Source of the DNA: Micromonospora sp. WMMD1128 | GTDB lineage: Bacteria > Actinomycetota > Actinomycetes > Mycobacteriales > Micromonosporaceae | Assembly: GCF_027497235.1 (NCBI RefSeq) | Contig: NZ_CP114902.1 | Coordinates: forward strand, 620,001 to 684,000 | Direction of reading: 5' to 3' | Length of the DNA: 64,000 nt | Part shown: piece by piece, positions 34,257 through 41,694 of the stretch | How the letters are laid out: each line of letters starts with the position of its first letter | Numbering within the stretch: position 1 is the first letter of the stretch | The notes under the pieces: model-generated | The model's database searches: none | What the model saw: only the letters and a program-made list of their open reading frames with translations | Told to the model about the DNA's origin: nothing | Made by a program: the position numbers and the translations under genes

Positions 34257-34735
34257 CTCCGCCGTTCGATGAGCGTGACGTCCCGCCAGAGGCCGTGGTG
34301 ACGGCCGATCCGCTCCCGGGTGCCGACCACCCGGAACCCGCAGGCCGCGTGCAGGGCCAGGCTCGCGGTGTTCTCCGGGAACACGCCGGACTGGATGGTC
34401 CAGACGCCGTCCGCCTCGGTGGAGGCGATCAGCGCGTCCAGCAGCATCCGGCCGACGCCGTGACCCCGCGCCTCGGGGTGCACGTAGACGGAGTGCTCGA
34501 CCACCCCGGCGTAGACGCACCTGTCGGAGACCGCCGAGCAGGCCACCCAACCGAGCACCCGCCCGGACGGGTCGAGCGCCACCCACCGATGGCCGGGCAG
34601 CCGGCCGGCGGTGAACCGGTCCCAGCCCGGCGGCTCGGTCTCGAACGTGGCGTCGCCCTCGTCGATGCCGAGGCGGTAGATCTCCAGCACGGCGTCGGCG
34701 TGCGCGTCGTCCATCGCGGCAACGGTGACCGTCAT
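34241..34735 (-). CDS. GNAT acetyltransferase, phosphinothricin-acetyltransferase-like
   Basis: A 164-aa single-domain GNAT enzyme. It aligns by motifs with the Pat/Bar group: EIYRLGIDEGDATFETEPPGWDRF, VLGWVACSAVSDRCVYAGV, then VYVHPEARGHGVGRMLLDAL for acetyl-CoA binding and the C-terminal AACGFRVVGTRERIGRHHGLWRDVTLIER. The group acetylates glutamate-analogue antibiotics or methionine sulfoximine; housekeeping members are common. ATG 34735 has a leaderless -10 that overlaps the stop codon of the methyltransferase gene behind it. Confidence 0.93.
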   Translation of the reverse strand: MTVTVAAMDDAHADAVLEIYRLGIDEGDATFETEPPGWDRFTAGRLPGHRWVALDPSGRVLGWVACSAVSDRCVYAGVVEHSVYVHPEARGHGVGRMLLDALIASTEADGVWTIQSGVFPENTASLALHAACGFRVVGTRERIGRHHGLWRDVTLIERRSPRIR

Positions 34736-34742
34736 CGACGGG

Positions 34743-34748
34743 ACGCTA
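34743..34748 (-). promoter_or_regulatory. Leaderless -10 (TAGCGT) of acetyltransferase gene
   Basis: TAGCGT on the minus strand ends 7 nt before ATG 34735. Confidence 0.55.
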
Positions 34749-35477
34749 CCGGAGGCGGTAGACGGAGATGTGCGCGCGGCTGTCCGCGTCGAACGGCGTC
34801 CGGTCCCAGTCGGCGTACCGCTCGGCGAGGTGGAGGCCGGCCCGTTCCGCCATCTCGTCGATCTGCTCCGGCCAGGCGTAGCGCATGGCGAACGGGTGCA
34901 GGTGCACGCCCTCGGCGTCGAACGTGATCGTCTGTCGCACGAACGTCTGCGCCGTCCGGTCGTACCTGTGCATCCGGATGGTCGCCGAGTCCTCGGTCAC
35001 GTCGCGGACCTGGACCTGCTCGTCCCGGTCGAAGCCGGCGGGGTCCGGCACGAAGGTCTCGATGACGAACGCCCCGCCCGGGGCCAGCACCCGGGCGACG
35101 TTGCGGAAGCACGCCGCCTGACGCTCCGCGTCGACCAGGTTGAACAGCGTGTTGAAGACCAGGAAGACCAGACGGTACGGCCCGGGGACGGGCACGTCGG
35201 CCATGTCGCCGATGGTGACCGGCATGTGCTCGCCGCCCGGCTTGGCGCGCAGCCGCGCCACCATTTCCGGGGACGCCTCCACGCCCTCCACGGTCAGCCC
35301 GCGGGCGGCCAGGGGCAGGGCCACCCGGCCGGTGCCGACGGCCAGTTCGAGCACCGGACCGCCCTCGGCCAGCGGCGCGAGGAAGTCGACCGCCGGTGCG
35401 GGGTCAGGATTGCCAGGACTGTCGTAGGTTGCCGCCCAGAGTCGGCCGAAGTGACCGGGATCGTCGAAGACTGACAT
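34746..35477 (-). CDS. SAM-dependent class I methyltransferase
   Basis: A 243-aa Rossmann-fold methyltransferase. Motif I is VLELAVGTGRVALPLA, motif II GLTVEGVEASPEMVARL, and the motif IV region is YRLVFLVFNTLFNLVDAE, followed by LAPGGAFVIETFVPD. No substrate-specific domain is recognisable. The ending YADWDRTPFDADSRAHISVYR is typical of a widespread actinobacterial group of unknown substrate. ATG 35477 gives MSVFDDPGHFGRLWAATYD, the usual N-terminus; no Shine-Dalgarno is obvious. It lies 42 nt after the SanA-like gene stop. Confidence 0.92.
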   Translation of the reverse strand: MSVFDDPGHFGRLWAATYDSPGNPDPAPAVDFLAPLAEGGPVLELAVGTGRVALPLAARGLTVEGVEASPEMVARLRAKPGGEHMPVTIGDMADVPVPGPYRLVFLVFNTLFNLVDAERQAACFRNVARVLAPGGAFVIETFVPDPAGFDRDEQVQVRDVTEDSATIRMHRYDRTAQTFVRQTITFDAEGVHLHPFAMRYAWPEQIDEMAERAGLHLAERYADWDRTPFDADSRAHISVYRLR

Positions 35478-35518
35478 CACGCCAGCAGACCAGCGACCGT
35501 CCCCGGTGGACAACCGGA

Positions 35519-36235
35519 TTACCGCGCCCGCAGCGCGTCGTCCACCCCGGTCTCCCGGCGGCCCAGGTGGACCGGATCCCGCCCGGACAGCACGTCCACC
35601 GTGGCCTTCACGCTGGCGCCGTACTCCCGGGTGGCGCTGATCCGCCACTGCCCGGCGTAGCGGCGGACGGTGTCGTCCCCGACGCCGTCGGCCTCGACGC
35701 CGACGTGCCGGCAGAGCGCCACCGCGCGGGGCAGGTGGAACGACTGGGTGACCACGGTGGCCCGCCGCACGCCGAAGACCCGCCGGGCCCGGACGCACGA
35801 GTCGTAGGTGTCGAAGCCGGCGTGGTCGAGCACCACCTTCTCGGCCGGCACGCCCCGCTCGACGAGCCAGCGGCGCATCGCGTCCGGCTCGTCGTAGTCC
35901 CAGTTCATGTGATCGCCGGAGACCAGGATCGCCTTGACCTTGCCGGCGGTGTAGAGCTGGCGGGCGATGTCCAGCCGGGCGGCCAGGAACGGCGACGGGG
36001 TGCCGTCGGGCTCCACCTTGGCGCCGAGCACCAGGGCCACCGGCGCTTCCGGCACGTCGGCGGCGGTGAACACGTGTCCGCGGGCGTCGGCGCGGATCCA
36101 GGCGACGCTCGCCGCGGTTGCCGCGGCCAGCAGCACCACGCCGGCCGCGGCGACCAGGACGAGCCGGCGGATCAGGCGTACGGCCCGCCGGTGGGTGGCG
36201 CGCCAGGCGCGCCAACGTGCGATCAGCCCCCGCAT
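35519..36235 (-). CDS. SanA/ElyC-like DUF218 membrane protein
   Basis: A 238-aa protein with one N-terminal membrane anchor (LVLVAAAGVVLLAAATAASVAWI, about residues 26-48) and an extracellular DUF218 domain: VALVLGAKVEPDGTPSPFLAARLD, ILVSGDHMNWDYDEPDAM, LDHAGFDTYDSC and VVTQSFHLPRAVALC. Family members (SanA, ElyC, YdcF) affect envelope barrier and peptidoglycan lipid carrier metabolism. The SxxN and DT(R/Y)xT-type signatures fit the SanA branch. CACAAT 7 nt before ATG 36235 may be a weak leaderless -10. It stands between unrelated small genes. Confidence 0.9.
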   Translation of the reverse strand: MRGLIARWRAWRATHRRAVRLIRRLVLVAAAGVVLLAAATAASVAWIRADARGHVFTAADVPEAPVALVLGAKVEPDGTPSPFLAARLDIARQLYTAGKVKAILVSGDHMNWDYDEPDAMRRWLVERGVPAEKVVLDHAGFDTYDSCVRARRVFGVRRATVVTQSFHLPRAVALCRHVGVEADGVGDDTVRRYAGQWRISATREYGASVKATVDVLSGRDPVHLGRRETGVDDALRAR

Positions 36236-36262
36236 GGCGGCGATTGTGTCACGACCGGCCGG

Positions 36263-36625
36263 TCAGGAGATGTGGTGCAGGATGACGTTGTGTACGTGGT
36301 GGCTCTTGTCCGCGCCCCGGAACTCCACCTCGTAGGTGTGCGCGCCGACGTGCACGGCGATTGACCCGGTGGAGAAGAACGAACCACCCCAGGACTTGTT
36401 GCTCACCACGCTCACGCTGGTGATCTTCGAGTACGGGATGCTCGTGATGGCGTACCGCTTGCCGACGAAGGAGCGGTCCTGGATGATCACCCGCCGGTCG
36501 GTCAGGCCGATGAAGCCGGTGCCGGTGCCGACGGCGTCGTAGACGGCGATGATCTGCTCACCGGGCAGCAGCCCACTCTGGATCTGCTGGAACTGTTCCT
36601 TGCGGTCGTACGTCGGGCCAGACAT
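36263..36625 (-). CDS. Bacterial PH-domain protein
   Basis: A 120-aa protein made of a single bacterial pleckstrin-homology-like domain: LLPGEQIIAVYDAVGTGTGF, IGLTDRRVIIQDRS, RYAITSIPYSKITSVSV, and the closing helix GADKSHHVHNVILHHI. The ITDRRVI/IPYSKI pattern is the family hallmark. No membrane segment is present. Such domains occur across actinobacteria, mostly without known function; several are stress- or membrane-related. ATG 36625 has a leaderless -10. Confidence 0.9.
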   Translation of the reverse strand: MSGPTYDRKEQFQQIQSGLLPGEQIIAVYDAVGTGTGFIGLTDRRVIIQDRSFVGKRYAITSIPYSKITSVSVVSNKSWGGSFFSTGSIAVHVGAHTYEVEFRGADKSHHVHNVILHHIS

Positions 36626-36632
36626 GCCCTAG

Positions 36633-36638
36633 ACGGTA
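36633..36638 (-). promoter_or_regulatory. Leaderless -10 (TACCGT) of PH-domain gene
   Basis: TACCGT on the minus strand ends 7 nt before ATG 36625. Confidence 0.5.
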
Positions 36639-36656
36639 GGGCAGGCGTGCCAGCGC

Positions 36657-36965
36657 TCAGTGCTCGGTGACCGCCCGGACCGCGTCCTCGATGCGCGCCG
36701 CCAGCAGCACCTCACCCTCGGTGAGTGGCTCGCCGTCGTCGTGCCCCAGCCGGATCTGGGTGTGGTCGGCCCGGCGGCTGATCTCGGGGCGCAGGCGCAG
36801 GGCGTCGGCCACCACGGCCACCCGCTCGGTGAGCGCGGCGTGCTGGGTGTCGTCGAGGACCAGCGTGCGGCGGATCTGCTCGCCCTCGCGCGTCCACCCG
36901 GACAGCAGGTCGAGTGCGTCGCTGAGGTAGTCGTGCTTCGCCCGGCTGCTGAACAGCACGCGCAT
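36657..36965 (-). CDS. Pterin-4a-carbinolamine dehydratase-like protein, active site degenerate
   Basis: A 102-aa protein with the length and pattern of 4a-hydroxytetrahydrobiopterin dehydratases: LLSGWTREGEQIRRTLVLDD, then ALTERVAVVADAL, and LTEGEVLLAARIEDAVRAV matching the conserved GLTxxDxxLAxxID end. The catalytic HHP and the later His are not present (LRPEI, DHTQIRLGHDDGEP). Catalysis by the usual mechanism is doubtful; a structural or regulatory (DCoH-like) role is possible. ATG 36965 has a strong Shine-Dalgarno (GGGAGGTG). No aromatic hydroxylase gene is near. Confidence 0.7.
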   Translation of the reverse strand: MRVLFSSRAKHDYLSDALDLLSGWTREGEQIRRTLVLDDTQHAALTERVAVVADALRLRPEISRRADHTQIRLGHDDGEPLTEGEVLLAARIEDAVRAVTEH

Positions 36966-37152
36966 CACCGCACCTCCCAGGCGTCGTTGTTGCCGGCTTG
37001 TGGCCAAATCGTCGCCATCCCGTGTCCCAGTCGACGCCCTCTAGTCTGTCGTCGCACAGATGGTGTGTCCACGCCCACACTTCCGTGTTCTGCTGGCCTG
37101 ATGGCCGACTCAGCTACCCAAACCGCCGATTGATCTGGCACGCTGGTGGCCC

Positions 37153-37593
37153 GTGCGGACCGAACGGTGTAGCGAGGGCGGGCAGGCCGACCGGCGGGAG
37201 CCGAGAGTGGTCGTCGGAGCGGCGATCATCGTGGCGGGCCGGGTCCTCGCCTGCGAACGTTCTTCGCCGCCCGAGGTGGCGGGCCGGTGGGAGTTCCCCG
37301 GCGGCAAGGTCGAGCCGGGGGAGACCGAGACCGACGCGCTGGCCCGGGAGTGCGCCGAGGAGCTGGGCGTCCGGGTCGCGGTCGGCGCGCGGGTCGGTCG
37401 GGACGTGCGGATGGCGCACGGCCGGTCCGTCCTGCGGATCTACGCGGCCCGCCTGCTCCACGGCGACCAGCCGACCGCCCTGGAGCACGCCGAGCTGCGC
37501 TGGCTCTCCGCGGCCGAGCTGGACAGCGTCGCCTGGCTGCCGGCCGACGTGCCGATCGTGCCCGCGCTGCGCCCCCTGCTCGCCGAATCCTGA
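37153..37593 (+). CDS. NUDIX hydrolase (MutT-like)
   Basis: A 146-aa NUDIX protein with the full box GGKVEPGETETDALARECAEELGV (at about residues 53-75, given here in two parts: GGKVEPGETE and RECAEELGV). The preceding AGRWEFPGG and the end LSAAELDSVAWLPADVPIV are like MutT/NudG enzymes, which clear 8-oxo-dGTP or modified CTP. GTG 37153 gives an 18-residue basic leader; GTG 37207, closer to the domain, is an alternative. No Shine-Dalgarno is evident. It ends before a strong hairpin shared with the sdh operon. Confidence 0.9.
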   Translation: MRTERCSEGGQADRREPRVVVGAAIIVAGRVLACERSSPPEVAGRWEFPGGKVEPGETETDALARECAEELGVRVAVGARVGRDVRMAHGRSVLRIYAARLLHGDQPTALEHAELRWLSAAELDSVAWLPADVPIVPALRPLLAES

Positions 37594-37619
37594 CAACCGG
37601 ACAGCAGGTCGGAAACGGG

Positions 37620-37653
37620 ACGGGGGCCGGCGGCGTGTGCCGCTGGCCCCCGT
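37620..37653. terminator. Bidirectional hairpin terminator
   Basis: A 15-bp stem with one G-U pair (37620-37634 with 37639-37653) and a GTGT loop lies between the convergent NUDIX and sdhB genes. Confidence 0.75.
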
Positions 37654-37670
37654 CATCGTCGTGCCGCTGC

Positions 37671-38741
37671 TCAGTGCTTCGGCTCGTCCTGCTGCGGGTG
37701 GGCGAAGTTGAGGTGCTCCGCCGGCAGCGGGAACTCCACGTCGTCGCCGAACGGCGACGGCGCGGCGGCCCGGTCGAAGGTCAGCTCGGTCAGCGGCAGC
37801 CGGCCGCTGGCGTCGACCGCCGGGGCCGTCGGGTGCGGCACCTCGCGCTGCCAGTTGACGCCCTGCTGCGCCTGGCGCTCGGCATCGCTGTCGTGGGAGC
37901 CGCCGGCGTGCGAGTGCACCCCGCCGTGGGCCGCGCCGGCGGTCACCGCGCCGCTCGAATGCCCGCTGGTCGCGCTGGTCTGAGGCACCTGACCCCTCCG
38001 GAAGATCTTGTTACCGAGCCATACGAGGGGATCGTACCTGCGGTCGACGACCCGTTCCTTCATGGGGATGATCCCGTTGTCGGTGATCTTGATGTGCTCG
38101 GGGCAGACCTCGGTGCAGCACTTGGTGATGTTGCAGAAGCCGAGGCCCATCTCGGACTGCGCGTACTCCTTGCGGTCGGTGCGCGCGTCGAGCGGGTGCA
38201 TGTCCAGCTCCGAGGCCCGGATGAAGAACCGGGGACCGGAGAACGCCTGCTTGTTCTCGTCGTGGTCACGGATCACGTGGCAGACGTTCTGGCAGAGGAA
38301 GCACTCGATGCACTTGCGGAACTCCTGCGAGCGCTCGACGTCGACCTGCTGCATCCGGTAGTCACCGGGCGCCACGTCCGCCGGGGGCGCGAACGCCGGC
38401 GTCTCCCGGGCCTTCTCGTAGTTGAACGAGACGTCGGTGACCAGGTCCCGGATCACCGGGAAGGTGCGCAGCGGGGTGACCGTGACGGTCTCCGCCTCCT
38501 CGAACGTCGACATCCGCGTCATGCAGCCCAGCCGCGGCTTGCCGTTGATCTCCATCGAGCAGGAGCCGCACTTGCCGGCCTTGCAGTTCCACCGGCACGC
38601 CAGGTCGGGCGCCTCGGTGGCCTGGAGCCGGTGGATCACGTCGAGGACGACCTCGCCCTCGTTCACCTCGACCGTGTAGTCCTTCAGGTCGCCGCCGGTC
38701 TCGTCGCCCCGCCAGATGCGGAACTGGCGCTTACTTCCCAT
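37671..38741 (-). CDS. sdhB: Succinate dehydrogenase iron-sulfur subunit with His-rich C-terminal extension
   Basis: Electron-transfer subunit of a Sdh1-type succinate dehydrogenase, 356 aa. The 2Fe-2S cysteines are in CRWNCKAGKCGSC (49-61) with Cys73; the 4Fe-4S and 3Fe-4S ligands are CIECFLCQNVCH (144-155) and CNITKCCTEVCP (203-214). The core ends near residue 251. About 105 further residues rich in His, Gly and Pro (HSSGAVTAGAAHGGVHSHAGG) follow, which the mycobacterial homologue (about 248 aa) lacks. The start shares one base with the sdhA stop (TGATG). Confidence 0.96.
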   Translation of the reverse strand: MGSKRQFRIWRGDETGGDLKDYTVEVNEGEVVLDVIHRLQATEAPDLACRWNCKAGKCGSCSMEINGKPRLGCMTRMSTFEEAETVTVTPLRTFPVIRDLVTDVSFNYEKARETPAFAPPADVAPGDYRMQQVDVERSQEFRKCIECFLCQNVCHVIRDHDENKQAFSGPRFFIRASELDMHPLDARTDRKEYAQSEMGLGFCNITKCCTEVCPEHIKITDNGIIPMKERVVDRRYDPLVWLGNKIFRRGQVPQTSATSGHSSGAVTAGAAHGGVHSHAGGSHDSDAERQAQQGVNWQREVPHPTAPAVDASGRLPLTELTFDRAAAPSPFGDDVEFPLPAEHLNFAHPQQDEPKH

Positions 38742-40654
38742 CAGTTGTTCGCCTCCTCGGTGAGGGCGTCGAACTCGGCGAGTTCCTCGTCGGTCAGATA
38801 CTTGGACAGCTCGGCCCGGTCGAAGAGCCCGATCAACTCCGGCCGCATCGTCGGCAGCGGTTTGTGGGTCAGCCGGACGGCGTCACCGTCGAGCGAGCAG
38901 ACCAGGTTGACCCGCCGCCACGTCGGGTCCATCGCCGGGTAGTCCTCCCGGGTGTGGCCGCCGCGCGACTCCTGCCGCTCCAACGCCGCCTTCGCGGTGC
39001 ACTCGGACACCACGAGCATGTTGCGCAGGTCGAGCGCCAGGTGCCAGCCCGGGTTGTAGCGCCGGCCGCCGACCGCGCTCACCTTCGCCACCCGTTCCCG
39101 CAGCTCGGCCAGCCGGCCCAGCGCGTCGGCCAGTTCGCCCTCCCGCCGGATGATGCCGACCAGGTCCCCCATCACCACCTGGAGATCCTGCTGGAGCTGG
39201 TAGGGGCTCTCGCCGGTGTCGCGCTGCAACGGCGCCAGCGCCGTCTCCACCGCGGCCTCCACCGCCGCCACCGACACCGCCGGGCGTGCGCTGAGCCCGT
39301 CGGCGTACGTCGCGGCGTGCCCGCCCGCCCGCTTGCCGAAGACCAGCAGGTCGGACAGGGAGTTGCCGCCGAGCCGGTTGGAGCCGTGCATGCCACCGGA
39401 GACCTCACCGGCGGCGAAGAGCCCGCGTACGGTGCCCGCCGCCGCGCCGGTGTCGGGGTCCACCTCGACACCGCCCATCACGTAGTGGCAGGTCGGCCCG
39501 ACCTCCATCGGCTCCTTGGTGATGTCGACGTCGGCCAGCTCCTTGAACTGGTGGTACATCGACGGCAGCCGGCGGCGGATCTCCTCCGCCGACTTGCGGG
39601 AGGCGATGTCGAGGTAGACGCCGCCGGCCGGCGTACCCCGGCCCTCCTTGACCTCGGTGTTGATCGCCCGGGCGACCTCGTCGCGGGGCAGCAGCTCCGG
39701 CGGACGCCTGTTGTTGTCCGGGTCGGTGTACCAGCGGTCCGCCTCCTCCTCCGTCTCCGCGTACTGCTTGCGGAAGACGTCCGGGACGTAGTCGAACATG
39801 AACCGCTTGCCGTCGGAGTTCTTCAGCACGCCGCCGTCGCCGCGCACCGACTCGGTGACCAGGATGCCCTTCACCGAGGGCGGCCAGACCATGCCGGTCG
39901 GGTGGAACTGGAGGAACTCCATGTTGATCAGCGTGGCCCCGGAACGCAGCGCCAGCGCGTGACCGTCACCGGTGTATTCCCAGGAGTTCGAGGTGACCTT
40001 GTAGGACCGGCCGACGCCGCCGGTGGCCAGCACCACGGCCGGCGCCTCGAACAGGACGAACTCGCCGGACTCCCGGTAGTAGCCGAACGCCCCGGCGACG
40101 CGGTCGCCGTCGAGCAGCAGCTCGGTGATCGTGGTCTCGGAGAAGACCCGGATCCGGGCGTCGTAGCTGCCGAACTCGCGCTTGTCCTCCTGCTGGAGAG
40201 AAACGATCTTCTGCTGGAGCGTGCGGATCAGCTCCAGGCCGGTCCGGTCGCCCACGTGCGCCAGGCGCGGATATTCGTGGCCGCCGAAGTTGCGCTGCGA
40301 GATCTTGCCGTCCTTCGTCCGGTCGAACAGCGCGCCGTACGTCTCCAGCTCCCAGATCCGCTGCGGCGACTCCTTGGCGTGCAGTTCGGCCATCCGGAAG
40401 TTGTTGAGGAACTTGCCGCCCCGCATGGTGTCCCGGAAGTGCACCTGCCAGTTGTCCCGCGAGTTCACGTTGCCCATCGCCGCCGCGGCGCCGCCCTCGG
40501 CCATCACCGTGTGGGCCTTGCCGAACAGCGACTTCGAGATGATCGCGGTCTTCTTACCGGCCAGCCGGGCCTCGATCGCCGCGCGCAGGCCGGCGCCGCC
40601 GGCCCCGATCACGACGACGTCGTAGTGGTGTCGTTCGATTCGCGTCTCAGTCAT
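38741..40654 (-). CDS. sdhA: Succinate dehydrogenase flavoprotein subunit
   Basis: Catalytic subunit, 637 aa, oxidising succinate to fumarate with covalently bound FAD. The FAD-binding VVVIGAGGAGLRAAIEA opens the protein. The flavinylation histidine lies in KSLFGKAHTVMAEGG, the substrate site in the FHPTGM region (LEFLQFHPTGMVWPP), and the catalytic arginine region in PTCHYVMGGVEVD with HGSNRLGGNSLSDLLVFG. The length and sequence style match Rv0248c-like Sdh1. It is the middle gene of sdhC-A-B, 10 nt after sdhC. Confidence 0.97.
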   Translation of the reverse strand: MTETRIERHHYDVVVIGAGGAGLRAAIEARLAGKKTAIISKSLFGKAHTVMAEGGAAAAMGNVNSRDNWQVHFRDTMRGGKFLNNFRMAELHAKESPQRIWELETYGALFDRTKDGKISQRNFGGHEYPRLAHVGDRTGLELIRTLQQKIVSLQQEDKREFGSYDARIRVFSETTITELLLDGDRVAGAFGYYRESGEFVLFEAPAVVLATGGVGRSYKVTSNSWEYTGDGHALALRSGATLINMEFLQFHPTGMVWPPSVKGILVTESVRGDGGVLKNSDGKRFMFDYVPDVFRKQYAETEEEADRWYTDPDNNRRPPELLPRDEVARAINTEVKEGRGTPAGGVYLDIASRKSAEEIRRRLPSMYHQFKELADVDITKEPMEVGPTCHYVMGGVEVDPDTGAAAGTVRGLFAAGEVSGGMHGSNRLGGNSLSDLLVFGKRAGGHAATYADGLSARPAVSVAAVEAAVETALAPLQRDTGESPYQLQQDLQVVMGDLVGIIRREGELADALGRLAELRERVAKVSAVGGRRYNPGWHLALDLRNMLVVSECTAKAALERQESRGGHTREDYPAMDPTWRRVNLVCSLDGDAVRLTHKPLPTMRPELIGLFDRAELSKYLTDEELAEFDALTEEANN

Positions 40655-40664
40655 GTCCAGGCTC

Positions 40665-41486
40665 TCAGTTGATGAACCGCAGGTCGTTGAACCAGCCGGC
40701 GGCCACCGCCATCACGTAGAAGTCGGTGAGCGCCAGGGTGCCCAGGGTGATCCAGGCGAGCTGCATGTGCCGGACGTTCAACCACGACACGCCGGTCCAC
40801 GCCTTGTAGCGCACCGGGTGCTTGGAGAAGTGCTTGAGCCGGCCGCCGATGATGTGCCGGCAGGAGTGGCAGGAGATGGTGTACGCCCACAGCATCACCA
40901 CGTTCACCAGCAGCACGATGTTGCCCAGGCCGAAGCCGAAGCCCTCCGGGGAGTGGAAGGCGTAGATCGCGTCCCAGGTGTTGATCAGCGAGATGATCGC
41001 GGCGGCGTAGAAGAAGTAGCGGTGCAGGTTCTGCCCGAGCAGCGGGAACCGGGTCTCACCGCTGTAGGAATCGTGCCCGTCCGGCACCGCGCAGGCCGGC
41101 GGCGACAGCCAGAACGACCGGTAGTAGGCCTTGCGGTAGTAGTAGCAGGTCAGCCGGAACAGCAGCAGGAACGGCAGGGTCAGCGCCGCGTCCGGGATGA
41201 TCCACCAGCCGGGCAGGAAGCTGCCGAAGTGTGAGGAGCCCTCGACGCACCGCTCGGTCACACAAGGTGAGTAGAACGGCGTCAGATAGTGGTATTGGTC
41301 GACCCAGTACCACTTGTGCATGAAGACCCGGACGGTCGCGTAGATGACCCAGGCACTGAGCCCGACGACGGTGATCAGTGGCGCGAGCCACCAGCGGTCG
41401 GTCCGCAACGTCTTCGCCGCGATGGCGGCACGCGCCCGCGCGCCCCGCGGCTGCGACCTCGGCGCCCTGGCCGACGTAGTTGTCAT
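40665..41486 (-). CDS. sdhC: Succinate dehydrogenase membrane anchor (Sdh1 type)
   Basis: Single membrane subunit, 273 aa, the length of the M. tuberculosis Sdh1 anchor (Rv0249c). About five hydrophobic segments are visible: WWLAPLITVVGLSAWVIYATV, PDAALTLPFLLLFRL, YFFYAAAIISLINTWDAIYAF, IVLLVNVVMLWAYTISCHSCRH and ITLGTLALTDFYVMAVAAGWF. Histidines in the membrane helices (ENLHRYFF-like NLHRYFFYA and CHSCRH) could ligate haem. The first gene of the operon, it starts at ATG 41486 with GGGAG about 10 nt upstream. It passes electrons to menaquinone. Confidence 0.93.
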   Translation of the reverse strand: MTTTSARAPRSQPRGARARAAIAAKTLRTDRWWLAPLITVVGLSAWVIYATVRVFMHKWYWVDQYHYLTPFYSPCVTERCVEGSSHFGSFLPGWWIIPDAALTLPFLLLFRLTCYYYRKAYYRSFWLSPPACAVPDGHDSYSGETRFPLLGQNLHRYFFYAAAIISLINTWDAIYAFHSPEGFGFGLGNIVLLVNVVMLWAYTISCHSCRHIIGGRLKHFSKHPVRYKAWTGVSWLNVRHMQLAWITLGTLALTDFYVMAVAAGWFNDLRFIN

Positions 41487-41641
41487 TTCGAGTCATCTCC
41501 CTGACGTCACTGTCACGTCCTGCGCACACGCGGGACCACGCCCCGAAACCGGCGCGGTCAAGTGACACACGTTACGCCGATCTTCACGGCCCGGCCGCGC
41601 AACGCAGTGTCCCGTGTGTCCCGCTGGTTGGAAAGACCCGA

Positions 41642-41647
41642 ATCATA
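41642..41647 (-). promoter_or_regulatory. Possible -10 (TATGAT) of sdh operon
   Basis: TATGAT on the minus strand, in the 208-bp gap between sdhC and tldE, is the best -10 match there. It would give a leader of about 150 nt. No matching -35 is visible. Confidence 0.3.
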
Positions 41648-41694
41648 ATCAAGATGCGCGGCGCGCCGACCGGTCACCTGGCGGAGCCGACCGG

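Noticed and set aside
41487..41694. A Rex-type redox operator before the sdh operon
   Set aside because: I looked for TTGTGA-N8-TCACAA and found only a loose GTGTGTCAC, which is not a match.
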